A stretch of DNA of 64,000 nucleotides from Escallonia rubra (GCA_033065855.1 JAVXUO010003001.1:806001-870000), one strand, 5' to 3'. Positions 13,721 through 25,365 are shown, numbered from the stretch's first letter. The notes: generated by a model not told the origin, from the letters alone. Numbers and translations: made by a program.

Positions 13721-13869
13721 CCAGAGCCTCCCCGTGGCATGAGATTCCCTTCGTCTTCTTCTGGTTTGCGCCGTTTCTTTCTTCTTTCATCGTTGTGAAC
13801 TAATTTCTCTAGCAGAAGAATCATAAATACCACGGCCTTTTCCCACCTGTGAATCTTTGCTTTCATTCC

Positions 13870-14480
13870 ACCAAATCACCTGCTGTATTGGATGGTACTT
13901 GGTTCCTTCTCAAAACATGAAATTTGCACTTTGTTCCCTCAGTTTGTGTTATTGGATCTTTTTGCACGAGTGGTAGTGGAATTTTCAAGTTCTTGAAAAA
14001 CTGAATGACGTCTACTTTCTTACGTGAGATATAGGTACCTCTGTCCTCTTCACCATTTCCTTTCTTTTCGTTTATATCAAAAAATAAAATAAAAAATACG
14101 TGAAATCTTTTATATATGTAATGTCCATATAACTCGGTGACTTTTCTTATATATTTTTGAGATAATTCGATAATTGACTATGGTTATATATGGTTCGCTA
14201 CGTATATAATATTTCATAAGCACCTTAGTTTATTTCGTTATTTGGCTTATCCATGACGACGAGCCATCAAATTTTCTTGAAATAGCAACTTATACTAAAT
14301 TGTGAATTAGAGTTGTTTTTGGCAATTGTTTAGCTTCTATTCGGTTATGATAGTTATTTTTGTTGTTTTCGTTAATGGACAATGCCTTTCAAACTTGTGC
14401 AAGACGTCTTATCGTTCTTCTTACTATGTGTTTCATGTTGTTTTTCTAAAGTACAACCCGTTATGTTGTTATGACATAAT
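13870..14480. other. AT-rich intergenic DNA
   Basis: No gene or repeat end recognised between the copy 1 promoter and the Mutator-like element. Confidence 0.4.
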
Positions 14481-14489
14481 CAAACTTTA

Positions 14490-15361
14490 GGGAAAAGTGC
14501 ATAAACCACCCTCGTGGTTTGGGTCAGTTGCAAATAGACGCCTGTTGTTATAAAAGTTGCAAAAGAACACATGCGGTTACAAAAGTGTTGCATCCGTTAA
14601 AAAAATCGTTCAAACTAACAGCAAGTGATGTTCACGCTCCTGAATAGTGCGTTTGGTAGAGATTATTCTAACGAAATGACAAAAATGCCCATCGTCGTTC
14701 TCCCTCCGACGATCCCTCCCCCGGAAACCAACTGCCCAAGCCTCCGGCGCCATCGTCGTTCTCCCTCCGACGATCCCTCCCCCGGAAACCAACTGCCCAA
14801 GCCCCCGGTGCCATCGTCGTTTTCCCATCGACGATCCCTCCCCCGGCAACCAACTGCCCAAGCCCCCCGCGCCATTGCCATTCAAGTGCCCAACGACAAC
14901 CAATTGCCCGACGACCCATCGCCGATCTCTCACCGAAGGCGCCTTCACCCTGCATCCAATTGCCCGACGACCCATCGCCGATCTCTCACCGAAGGCGCCT
15001 TCACCCTGCATCCAGCTGCCCAACACCGCCGTCGCGAAGCTCCGCGCCATCGTCCCTGTCGTGGCTGCTGTCCCCGTTGCTGCGACCACTGTCGTGGTTG
15101 CCGTCCCATTTTAAATTTTGGATTGAATTTGTAAATTAGGGCTTTTTGAGAGAATTTGTAAATTTTGGATTGAATGTTAGGGTTTCAGAAACCATACAAG
15201 GTTGTTATATACAAGGGTAGTTTAGACAATTCATTGATTCCGTAACATTTCTTGACGGATGCAACACTTTTGTAACCGCAGGTGTTCTTTTGCAACTTTT
15301 GTAACAACATGGTCTTTTTGCAACTGACCCAAACCACGAGGGTGGTTTATGCACTTTTCCC
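14490..15361. mobile_element. Non-autonomous Mutator-like element with 9-bp target duplication
   Basis: A perfect 9-bp direct repeat CAAACTTTA flanks it (14481-14489 and 15362-15370). The terminal inverted repeats begin GGGAAAAGTGCATAAACCAC and extend about 100 bases at high identity. TIR length and target-duplication size are those of the Mutator superfamily. No transposase is encoded. The interior is GC-rich and coding-like, with a 61-bp unit repeated three times (from 14691) and a 56-bp unit repeated about twice (from 14902). Confidence 0.9.
14687..15010. repeat. Tandem repeats inside the Mutator-like element
   Basis: A 61-bp unit starts at 14691, 14752 and 14813 (core ATCGTCGTTCTCCCTCCGAC). 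A 56-bp unit starts at 14902 and 14958 (core AATTGCCCGACGACCCATCG). Neither period needed to preserve a frame, so the long frames on both strands here (14610-15134) are likely repeat translation. Confidence 0.85.
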
Positions 15362-15370
15362 CAAACTTTA

Positions 15371-16803
15371 TCATTATATGACAACTACCGTTGTTATACT
15401 AGTTTTGATTCCATGCATTACACAAGAGAGTAATAAATGTCAAAGTACTGGTCGAGAAATCTCGTACTTGTATGGCTAATAATAATAATAAAACTGGTAG
15501 TGACAAAAAAATACATTAAAAAAATACATTTACTTTTTTATATGAGTTTTCCTACCAATTTTTGTCATTAAAAATGAACTGGAGTGATAATGATAGCTTT
15601 TAACAACAAATTAAGATGAAAAATACTACTCTGTATATGAAATGATAAAAATAGTCTGTCTCAACTAATAGTAATAATAGTGATAATTACAACTATAATA
15701 ATAACCCGTGTGTTGAGATTCAGAGTACTCAATGTCACCAAGAGAAGAGCAGAGATATCTACAAATGATTGAAAACAAAATGGAAGAGTAAACTATGTAT
15801 ATAAAGTTATAATGAAATAAAAGGAGATAGATTATCTTAGTTAGAGAGGAAAATGATAGAGAATATTAGGCTTCTTTAAACAATAGAAAAGATTTAAGAT
15901 TAAAAGGGAATACATAGAAAATTAATTTTTGCAAGATCTTAGGAATTAATGAAAATTGCAAAGATATAAATAAAATTTATAAAAGGGACATGTTGACATA
16001 GGAGAGAAAGAAATATAAAATTTAGTTAATTGGTTAAATTTCAAATGGTAAAAAGGAATTCAAATCAAATTGAATATGAGAGAGGGAGAGAGAAAAAAGA
16101 TATCCAAATCATTATTACAATGGTGAATAAATTCAAACTGCTTCCAAAAAGTCAAAGTAAGAAAATTCACATGGTAAGCTAAGAGAGCGTTCATGTAAGC
16201 GATGTTATGGCCATTTCTTTCAAGTTCTGCTTTCATATAGATATTATTAGATTTTCTCGTCATGAAGAGAAGACTTAATGGGCTGTGTCGTTGTTTAGCT
16301 TCTTGATCGTTAGTTAATAAACAACAACAACAATTGTGTCTTTATGTGGTGGTTGAAGATGTGGTAACTCTTTTTGCAATCGACACTACAATTTTGTGGT
16401 GGTTCATGACTCGATAATTCATTATGCAACTTACACTGCCATTTACGAAGTATGCACTAAATCACGTACATGCTTTGAATCTAACAAATGAAACGTACCA
16501 ACTGAATGTATTTTGTCATTCGTATATATGAAGGCAACATGCCTACATATTTACATGTCATTTCATGACATGATCATGCATGTTTTGATACATACCAACA
16601 TATCGGTTTCCAAAAGAGCCGGTTGTTGTTGACCGTTCGCTGAACGTGTATATTACATACCATCAGTGTTATGCTTATGTTGAAAAGAAATGAAAAGCAG
16701 AGGACAATGGTGAAGCGGGGAGTTCCAATAAGGGCCAAGGCATTGTATCCGTATGTCTAATTGTACATAATGAGTGTTAGTATATGCAGGTTCAAAACAG
16801 ATG
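15371..16803. other. AT-rich intergenic DNA
   Basis: No gene recognised; only short frames and simple A/T-rich stretches. Confidence 0.4.
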
Positions 16804-16811
16804 TAATGTAT

Positions 16812-17725
16812 TAGGGGTGAGCAACAAACCAATAAAACCGATCCGAACCGTTCAAACCGTTAGAACCGAACCGATCCGATCGAATCCGAACCGTTGATGA
16901 GCTTGAATGGTTTGGTTTGAGATTTTCAAACCGAGGCCGGTTTGGTTCCGTTCACGGTTTAGAATTTCCAAACCGGCACTAAACCGAACCGAACCGAGGG
17001 TTACATTATTATAAAAAATATATATATACTTTACCCTGATTAGCTAATAACCAAGATAGAATAAAACATGCTCAGCCTAAATTAGCCTTCTCTTTTAATT
17101 CTACCATTTCAAAGCCATTACTCACTATATATTGCATCATTTACACTACGGCTCCTGTAATGTAAACATGGAGCCAATAGGCTAGTTATATCCAATATTA
17201 CAGTAGAGTTAAGAATGATAAAATACGAGCCATGCCTACTCAAAGAAAAATCAACTAATAAAAACTTTAGAGAAATGCAGATTTGTTAGATGTTAAGACT
17301 TAGGAAATTATCTGTATTTTTTTACAAACATTGTGATGCACACCCTCTTCGTCTAGTTTCCTGCTCAACTGTTAAGAAGTAAGTTATGAAATTAGTGTTG
17401 TGTTAATCCAGTAGTAATCATGTTGAAAGCCCAAACAATGTAGAAAAGAGAGCAAGTATTCCCATAAACCATGAGCACCCAAAAAATACGGTAGCCGAAA
17501 AAAGTTATAAATTAATCTTAAGAAAATTTGTTATTGGTTATTTTTTTTTCTTGAAAACATAATAATGTTTAAACTACGCTCAAACTGATCCAAATCGTTC
17601 AATTTGAACCGTTTGAACCGTTCAAACCCAGGTGTCTTGGTTCGGTTTGGTTTAAGAATTTGTGCACCGAAGTTCATTGGTTCGGTTTGCGGTTTGACCC
17701 CCAAACCGAACCGTGCTCACCCCTA
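16812..17725. mobile_element. hAT-type non-autonomous element
   Basis: The ends are TAGGGGTGAGCA and its complement TGCTCACCCCTA. A 7-bp direct repeat AATGTAT (16805-16811 and 17726-17732) flanks it, an 8-bp duplication with one end base changed. Subterminal regions are full of AACCG/CGGTT motifs, as expected for hAT transposase binding arrays. There is no transposase frame in 914 bp. Confidence 0.88.
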
Positions 17726-18360
17726 AATGTATGGACTACTGTATCGTATGATGTTGAAATTTCCTAAGTTAAATGTTTAATAGTAGTATTTTGATTATCT
17801 TTTAGGCCTAATAAAGTGTTTATCGAATGATTATTGTGTTATGTCTCTTTCTAGGTGTGACCAATGCTTTAGAGTGCAAAAAGTTTAGGTTAAACATGTC
17901 GAGAGGGTTTACTCGGACATTAACTTTAGTTAAATTAAGAGGTCCAGGGTAGATGCAAATGTGGATAGACAACAAGAACCTAAAAAATATATTTGATTGA
18001 CAAGGATATTGCCCACAAGAAAAGAGCAGATTGGTTTGTTTCAGGCATGTGGTGTGATTGTTACTACATTGGTAATACCACGCGTGACAATGTCAAGATG
18101 AAGTCCCACGTCGATTAATTAATTATGAAAAGAAAGAACGACTTATAAACATGAAGGGAGTCATAACCTAATAGCTTAAAAATCTTTGGATTTAGTTGTT
18201 TATCACCATGAATCTTTGGGCCTTCCATGCATATGCAGCTCGAGGTTTTCCATTAATATGCTAACATATCCCTCTCACGTTGAAGGGAAATTATTACAAG
18301 ACATCGGTGAAGCCGACAATGTTGAATGGTTGAGAACATTAAGCAATTAAGAAATACTAG

Positions 18361-18508
18361 CCTGACTTAAAATTTTAGTCTATTTTTTGTAGGAATTAAT
18401 TTTTTAAGTGATACAAGGTTTGGCGTTATCAAACGCACTTAACTGAAAATCATTGAAAATTTTAAGTTTTAAGTACTTAATTGCGTTATCAAACACACAA
18501 TAAATTTA
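18361..18508. repeat. Partial copy of the 37046-37850 TIR element
   Basis: About 148 bases match 37711-37850 closely (GCGTTATCAAACGCACTTAA region and the end TATCAAACACAC). Only the right end is present. Confidence 0.75.
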
Positions 18509-19979
18509 TACTACTTTTAAAAGTGTAGATCCGTGGAAATCATTTTTTGGACCAAAATACCCTTCTTTTTGTTTAAAAATCATTTTTTTGCCATTCAAAT
18601 ATAATTAAGATGCTTAGAATCTAGATTCTGCTAACAAATCCATGTTTTTCACTACACATGAATGCTATAGATATACATGATTGTCTCTCTCATTTCTTAT
18701 AAAACTTATTATTAACCAAAAGGATCTATGTTCATTGTAATCCACAACTTGATGTTTTATATAGTTTACGACATACAAGACCTTGATGATGCTAACTTCT
18801 TATGATATAAGTAGAGCAATTAACTTTTTTTAAATGACCATTAGATTATAATAGTTTTCTCTCAAGATAAATGAATTTTACTCTCACGTTATTTTAGTGG
18901 ATAATTGGTTCAACTTTTTATTATTGGCGATGAGAATTTGGTAATACGATTCAACAAACAAGAAAAGACTAAAAAACTAGACATACTCAAGCTTTTCCTT
19001 CAGTTTTCTTATATTGACTATAAAACCTGATATTATATTTGTGTGTCTATACACATGCATATCTGTACGTGTGTGTGTATTATGTATATATGTATCAAAA
19101 AAGTTCTTCTCTATGCTACTTTTAATGTTGTAGGAAAGAGAAGAGAACGAATTAAATTGATTTCAATATTACGAGTCATTGCTTTATTTATTTGTTTTAT
19201 CCTTTGGTATTGTATGTTTGGAAAGCATGGTTGTTGTTTAGTCTACAACGCATAATCCTTTTTTGTTTGACAAAAAAATTCATAATAATAGTATTGATTT
19301 TAGAAAGTGGTCGTGTATTTACAAATAGATAGGCATTTTCTATGTTTTGTGGGTTAGAAGTTACTAATCTTTCATTGCAACAATTGTTAAAGAGTAAATA
19401 TGTTAAATACTAATCTTATGATAACATCTTTTACAAATTAAATACAACTAACACTTTGTGAAATAAGGTGACTAAGGACGATTGCGACATATTCACGACC
19501 ACTATTTTGTTAATAAACTTGGACCATAGAATAAAAATTGATGTTAGAAGCGAGTTAAAAATGATTGAAAGCTGAATTCGGAAAATCGCAGCTGTACGAA
19601 TGCTGGCATAAAGATAAATATTAGTTTGTTGATTGTTAAATTCTAAACCTTATAGTTTAGACTAAACGCATCAATTTAAAATTATAGTGTTTGTACTTTA
19701 AAAAAATGGTAGGTAAGACCAAGACAGGAAATGGGCCATCATTAGCATCAAATTTTACGTTCTATAAGAGTTGTGCGAGATGAAGGTTGTCGAGAGATTA
19801 TTAACATTCTTTAGATAGATTTATAACGTTTTTAGAACAATCCTTATGCATATATTTAATTTGTACTTTTAACTTCAATAAAATAAACATGTATACTTAA
19901 ACCACAGAAAATTGATTGTTATAGTCTAGAGAATACATAGAGTTGTGACTTTTCTATACCATAATCTTATTTTAGCACA

Positions 19980-20015
19980 CAAACGATCACGTGCATCGCA
20001 CGCATATTTTACTAG
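19980..20015 (+). mobile_element. Helitron-like 3' terminus
   Basis: CGTGCATCGCACG can form a short hairpin and is followed by an A/T spacer and CTAG then T, the usual layout of plant Helitron 3' ends. No convincing 5' end was found upstream. Confidence 0.5.
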
Positions 20016-20150
20016 TACATAATACAAGTGTGGCCGGAAAGTGAATACTTAGGCGGATATGTAGCCACACAAGGAAGATTGGGATATGAAATGAGGATTT
20101 CAGGAACAAAGCAAGGGTGGACGCCTATTAAGGAAAGGGAAAATTAGGAT

Positions 20151-21601
20151 ATGAGGGGTTTTGGAAATAAATATTTGTGGAATGTGGGTTTTCTTTTCAA
20201 ACTTAAGAAAAAGTGGGGTGACTTTTCAAATTTTTTTGAACTAGGGGTAGACTTAGAAAAAAGGGGTTTTCTGAAATAAATTAATTTGGTCTTCCCAAAT
20301 TACCCCTCCCTCAAAATCATGGATACAAGTCGTTTTATGAAAGAATGCAAGTAGATTATGCAAAAATGCTTGTCAGCTTGTGCAGATATCCAGTTGTTAA
20401 TTCTCTTGCATCGTTGACCCATGTTCCCCCCGCTCAAGAGCTTCTCCTCACCTCCAATAAGAGATTTCCCTCCAAAAGTACTTGCCCCACCCCCCCCCCC
20501 TCCCCTCCACTAATACTGTTGGAATGCTGTTGTCAAGAAGACTGACAGATCAATGTGGGGTGTCATTGCAGATATAGTCCGCATGCGGTGGGCTTTATAT
20601 TCTGAAACCCATTCAAAGTCAGGGGGAAGGAGTTCGCCAAGTCAGTCGACCAACAGTGAGACATGCTTTTCTGGTCTTGAACTAGATGAAAACACTGAGA
20701 CCACGAAAAAGGAAAGGAGAAACTTTCCACAAGAACCCTCTTTGGTTGATCAGCAACAAGCAGGAGGTGTTCGACCTTAAAGCCAATGAGAAGCGTCTAC
20801 CTCAATGAGCTTAATGGGTAAGGTAAATGATGTACGAGCTGGTTCACAATCCTCTTCAAGTATTGAGATTGGCATAGCATCAGAAGGCAAATCTTATTCA
20901 ACTGAAGAAAGTCGTGCATAGCATTCAGAAAGAACTTCTGGTGCTACAATAGTAACATCGTCAGTAAATTTACCTGCTTTGCGCATGATAAGATCTCCTA
21001 TAATAGAAGAAGTTTCTGGGGGTGGCAAAGCTGATGCATCTAGTAGTGGCACAATGGTGCAGCCTGAACAACCAGCTAGTCATTTGGAAGCATCAAGGAC
21101 TGAGGGTAAGAGTGGACATTGAAACGAGGAAACTTCAACGGAACAATTAAGTCCTGACAGATAGATTTGATGAATGGGAAGAAGGTTTTGTACTTGAAAC
21201 TGAGCAACGAAAAAATGGTGAAATGTTTATGAAGGAAGCACTATTGGAAGGGTTGGAGGGTGTAGGTACAAGTACTTTGGAGGGAAATATGTTATTGGAG
21301 GCAAAGGAAAGCTCCGGGGGGGGGGGGGGGGGAACAGGGGGTCAACGATACAAGAGAATTAACAACTGAATATCTGCACAAGCTGACAAGCATTTTCACA
21401 TAGCCTACTTGTATTTTTGCATAAAACGACTTGTATCCACGATTTTGGGGGGAGGGGTAATTTGGGAAAACCAATTAAGTGATTTCAGAAAACTCTTTTT
21501 TTTCTAAGTCTACCCCTTGTTTAGAAATTCTGAAAAGTCACCCCACTTTTTTTTTAAAAAAAACCCACCTTCCACGTATATTTATTTTCAAAACCCCTCA
21601 T
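20151..21601 (+). mobile_element. Pack-MULE-like element with long TIRs and captured gene fragment
   Basis: The left arm (20151-20430) is the inverted counterpart of the right arm (21325-21601). Shared blocks include ATGAGGGGTTTTG at the tip, AAGTGGGGTGACTTTTCA, and ATACAAGTCGTTTTATG further in. TIRs of nearly 300 bp without a transposase suggest a Mutator-like element, but no clean 9-bp duplication could be identified. The middle (20550-21250) is plus-strand coding-like sequence with stops and frameshifts. A G17 run (21316-21332) lies at the inner edge of the right arm. Confidence 0.75.
20553..21250 (+). pseudogene. Captured gene fragment, possibly from chloroplast tRNA adenosine deaminase (TADA)
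   Basis: The plus strand reads MWGVIADIVRMRW, then SGGRSSPSQSTNSETCFSG, and after frameshifts KVNDVRAGSQSSSSIEIGIA. A later block reads DEWEEGFVLETEQRKN followed by EMFMKEALLEG. From memory of the family, the last motifs resemble the segment just before the deaminase domain of plant TADA, but no deaminase HAE or PCxxC motif is present. It has in-frame stops near 20778 and 20920 and cannot make a long protein. That it is a captured gene piece is fairly clear; the TADA assignment is tentative. Confidence 0.5.
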
Positions 21602-21603
21602 TT

Positions 21604-21757
21604 CCAAGATGGTTGATAGCAAATTTACAAAGTGTGCAATGAGTATAGATATAACATAGTTACCTGGAATGTAAGAAGTTAAAAGACTGAATGCTACAAC
21701 ACAAGAATAAATCAGCCGGCATAAAAATGGCAAAATTAAGTTTTTGACATGCTACAA
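21604..21757 (-). repeat. Inverted-repeat arm A
   Basis: About 154 bases, with roughly 90% or better match to the reverse complement of 22085-22239. For example, the block ending TAACATAGTTACCTGGAATG pairs with CATTCCAGGTAACTATGTTA. The loop between arms is about 330 bases and holds the duplicated TATA module. Confidence 0.85.
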
Positions 21758-21925
21758 CATTCCAGATTTTGTTTGTAGGTAGTTGGATAAAAGGTAAGTT
21801 AATTTTAGCCATCAATTGTTTTTTTTTTACGTGCCTTTACCGTGAAGAACATTCGAGATCTCCTTTTCAGGTCGTCAGATAAAAGGTGAGTTAATATTAG
21901 CCATTGATTGGCTCACCCCTCACAT

Positions 21926-22064
21926 AACCCTAGTCCTTAACAAATCTATAAAAGCTAGCGTTTCTAGTTTCCAGGCACGCCGCCATGGTCATGTAACCCT
22001 AGTCCTTCAACAAATCTATAAAAGTTAGCATTTCTAGTTTCTAGGCACGCCGCCTTGGTCATGT
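21926..22064 (+). promoter_or_regulatory. Tandemly duplicated telo-box/TATA promoter-like module
   Basis: Two 69-bp copies (from 21926 and 21995), each with AACCCTAGTCCTT, CTATAAAAG (21946 and 22016) and GGCACGCCGCC. Telo-box plus TATA is typical of plant housekeeping promoters. The GCCGCCATGG context in the first copy leads only to ATG-GTC-ATG-TAA. Confidence 0.55.
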
Positions 22065-22084
22065 AAGAACCCTCAAAAGAGCTT

Positions 22085-22239
22085 CATGCATGTCAAAAAC
22101 TTAATTTTGCCGTTTATATGCCGGCAGATTTATTCTTGTGTCATAGCATTCAGTCTTTTAAGTTCTTACATTCCAGGTAACTATGTTATATCTCTACTTA
22201 GCGCACACTTTGTATATTTGCTATCAACCATCTTGGAAT
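22085..22239 (+). repeat. Inverted-repeat arm B
   Basis: Partner of 21604-21757. It is the native orientation within the duplicated unit, so arm A is the inverted extra copy. Confidence 0.85.
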
Positions 22240-23487
22240 CTTGTGGTTCTTTTTTTGTACAACATAATAGATAAATTGTAAAAGTTTTCCTAAAAAATTA
22301 GTTGATCTTGTAACCGATAATTGTAAGAGCATTTCCTGGCATTTGATGCATGGGTGCCTGCACTTAAGAATTCCCTGTTTTGTGTAATTTTCCGATTTCA
22401 CTCGAATACGGCATGTAGCCTGATGTAAAAGGAAAGAAAAATAATGATCTGATTTGCTAATGTGTGGCTTATTGCATTTGTTGTTGGACATGAAGATTCT
22501 CCCACACTCTGATCTTGAAACAGTTGCTTTGTTATTGAGATGCTTGAAATTTAAGGTAAATTCATATGGATTTAGGTTATCTAGGCGACTATTAATCTAT
22601 TACTATTCTCATTTAGCTCTATTATGTTTCATTTTTTCTGTTTTAAATTTTCTTTATTTTGTTTTGGGCATTTGTAGTCAATCTGCTAGACCACAACTTC
22701 AATTAGATCCATGTAAGATTACAAAAAAACAAAAAAATAAATAAATTAGATCCATGTACACGGCATTTTTTCTTTGAAGGTTTTTATTTTGGTAAATATT
22801 CAGTGTATTTTACATAATAAATACTCTTTCATTCATGTTATATTTTTCCTTGATGCAGTAGAAATTGTTAATCGATTATTGTTGTTCTATTAGGAAAATT
22901 GCATTCTTGAAGATCATTTGTAACGGCAAATGTCATTAGAAAACCTCCGTGTGTGCTTCTTCATGTAAACAAGTACATCTTTTGTTGGTGGGCAGATTCA
23001 GCAATAATGACAATAATTGCATGGTAAAGAAAAGGATCGTTGTTTATGACATTTCACTCACTCATACGAGCACTACTCCTAGCAAGGTAAGAACTAAATG
23101 TTTCTAATAGAATGCATTATATTCTAATTTTATATGATTTCTGCAACTAAAAATTTCCTCGCGACTAACTTTTCTTTTTCAGATACGATAATTATTGTTT
23201 TACTCTCAACTCAGGGTGGTTTTTGTAGTTGTCAATATTGACTTTTTGAATTGATGTCATGGAGTTACCCTTTGTAGCATCTAAATGGTACCCTTGTCAA
23301 TCACGAATACCTTGCTCGAAGTATTCGTCTTGCAACTACTCACGCTTGTATAGATATTTTAGTTTGTCACTTTTCCACCAACACCTTTGTACCCACTATC
23401 CCATTAGGTGGCTGTTATATCGCTAGTAGGATTTATTACATTCAGTATCTCAAGGTTTCAATTTTGGCAGCCAATGCCTCAAACTTC

Positions 23488-25355
23488 TAAGACCATTATG
23501 CCAAACACAAAATTGACGGTCTGACCTCTTTTTGACCGGGCGTTCGTTAGTTTTTTAGGGCAAGATCGTCACTTCTCCTTTTCGAGTCCAATTGGCCTTC
23601 ACATCACTCCCTTTCCCCTCCCCCAACCCCACAAAAAGGCGAATTTCCATAAAGGCCCTTTGTTTTAATTGCATTTAAGGGGTTTTCTTAATCTAAATTT
23701 AATTGAACCTAAAACTTTTTGCCTAGCACGCTCACCCATTTCTCTCCCCCTAATTATCTACTTTATACGATGCTTGTGAGATCTCACACTTGTGGTGTAC
23801 TAGTGTGGATGAAAATTCCACATCAGCTGTATACTAGGGGAGGTTCTCCGCTATGTGTGATATCAGGTTAAGTTAAATCTTGTCCAACATCATAAATTAA
23901 AAAGAAAGAATTTGGCCCTATGAGACCTTATCAATGAATTCTTAAGCACTTATTGACTAGTCCTTTTGATGGCAGCAACGCCCTGTGGTGGGGTCGTAGA
24001 ACGGGTCGTTACAAATGGTATCAGAGCGAATCTATGGGGTACTAGCGATGTGCCAGACTGTGGCCCCAGGGTACTAGAAATGTGCCAACAAGAACGCTGG
24101 GTCCTTAGAGGGTAAATTGTGAGATCCCACACTTGCTGTGTACTAGGGTGGATGAAGAACCCTCATGGGTTGTTTACAATGGAAGACCTTGGGCTATGTA
24201 TGATACAAGGTTAAGTTGGATCTTGTCTCACAATGAGAGTGGGAGAGAAATAATTTCGTCTTATAAGACCTTGTTAATGAATTCTTAAGCACATATTGGC
24301 TAGGTTTTTTAAGGGAGGCAACGCGCTGTACTGGGGCCGTGGACCGGGTCGTTATACTGCCTCACCCCATTCAGCCTAAATTCATCACATTATGTCAGTG
24401 GGTTGATAGGAAAGTGGTTTTGGCGTGGAGATAATAGTTGGGTCAGTGGGTTCAGCGGTGATGAAGTTTGTTTGATGGTAATGGGTTAAGGGGGAGGGGG
24501 GCAGAGGTGGGCATGGTTGATGTGGGGGGGGGGGGTGACAGTGGTGGTTGTTTTTGGTCATAGTGGTGGTTGGGGGTGGGTGAGAGCAAGCCCAAGAGAG
24601 AGACCCAAGTCCTAATAGCCATGCTAAATGGTGATTCTTGGAGGGCTAGTGTCAATTAGAGGGGAGGAAGGGGGGGTGGGTGACGGGAGGATGGGGTGGT
24701 TGGCTATGGTCGATGATGGGAATTATGGGATCCCATTACGTTGGTGACGGGCGGTAGGGATTATGGCCCTCCAAATTAAAGGGCTTTCTAGGATATTTTT
24801 GGTATGCATTTTTTCTAGAGCCGAATGACGGGTAAGCTAGCAATCTATTGAAGTTCGTTCCAGTCAATATAGATTTGCACCTCTTAAGTTGGAAAATTAT
24901 GAGGAAATAAATCGTGTTGAGTTTTAAAAAGTTCGAATGAGTTCAAATAAAGTTGTTGTGTTGCCTTCTACATGATTAAGTACACAACTTCGTTGTTAAT
25001 CTAGTGGGCAAGCGACTGTGAAGGGTTTTGTGGTAGTTGGTATGTGGGGCTACCGTAGTGTGGGTTTTGGGCGGGTAGTGGTTGGTTTGCTGGGGTACAA
25101 TTGTGTTGGTTTGTGATGGTGGTGTTAGTTTAGTCGGGCTACTACTTTGTGGGTTTTGTGGTAGTGGTGGTGGTTGGGTTGCATTGTGGTGGTGGTGGAG
25201 TGGATGAAGGAATAGAGCAAAATGTGTGTTGAAGGAAGTGACATGGATGCCATGTCGATGGCAGGTGGATTTAATAGGAGAAATTACGGTCTTGTCCCTC
25301 AAAAGCTAACCGGCGTTTGGTCAAATAAAAGTCTGAGTGTCATTTGCTGCTTAGA
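23488..25355. mobile_element. TIR element (Mutator-like) hosting a TRIM
   Basis: Left end (about 23500-23590: GACCGGGCGTTCGTTAG, then AGGGCAAGATCGTCACTTCT) matches the reverse complement of the right end (about 25270-25345: AGAAATTACGGTCTTGTCCCT, CTAACCGGCGTTTGGTC). The interior on the right (24420-25230) is G/T-rich low complexity with GGTGGT and poly-G. A TRIM is inserted at 23775-24356. Exact termini and target duplication were not resolved. Confidence 0.6.
23775..24356 (+). mobile_element. TRIM (terminal-repeat retrotransposon in miniature)
   Basis: Two direct repeats of 239 bp each, 23775-24013 and 24118-24356, both starting TGTGAGATC. The first ends GGGTCGTTACA, the second GGGTCGTTATA. 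The 104-bp interior begins with a primer-binding site TGGTATCAGAGC (24016-24027), complementary to the 3' end of initiator Met-tRNA. A purine-rich GAGGGTAAAT lies before LTR2. It is far too small to encode proteins and would depend on other elements. No 5S-like sequence of the Cassandra type was noticed. Confidence 0.88.
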
Positions 25356-25365
25356 ACTACAATCG

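Larger units (their letters stand above)
17733..20150. other. Transposon-derived AT-rich DNA
   Basis: Contains a partial PIF/Harbinger-like repeat (18361-18508) and a Helitron-like 3' end near 20012. The rest shows no gene. The small frame 19043-19255 has no recognisable domain. Confidence 0.4.
21830..23100 (+). repeat. Left block of duplicated unit, copy 2
   Basis: Homologous to 4860-6780 and 37980-38830. It has the telo-box-like AACCCTAG, TATA box CTATAAAAG, GCACGCCGCC, then a segment ending CATTCCAG before GTAACTATG. A last conserved segment (22996-23090) contains GGATCGTTGTTTATGACATT and ends before GTAAG. A gene-like exon pattern can be seen but no open protein. Confidence 0.5.

Noticed and set aside
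13435..13866. 143-codon minus-strand open frame at the 5' end of RING copy 1
   Set aside because: It overlaps the promoter and non-coding exon, is only partly kept in copy 2, and crosses a conserved splice donor, so it is not a separate gene.
14610..15134. Overlapping long frames on both strands
   Set aside because: All lie in GC-rich tandem repeats of the Mutator-like element, are open in several frames at once and have no domain.
20151..21601. Nine-base target duplication for the Pack-MULE-like element
   Set aside because: Flanking 9-mers AATTAGGAT and TTCCAAGAT match at only four positions, so no duplication is claimed.
24014..24030. Possible Met-tRNA gene or fragment
   Set aside because: TGGTATCAGAGC is the retrotransposon primer-binding site complementary to the tRNA end; no cloverleaf is present.
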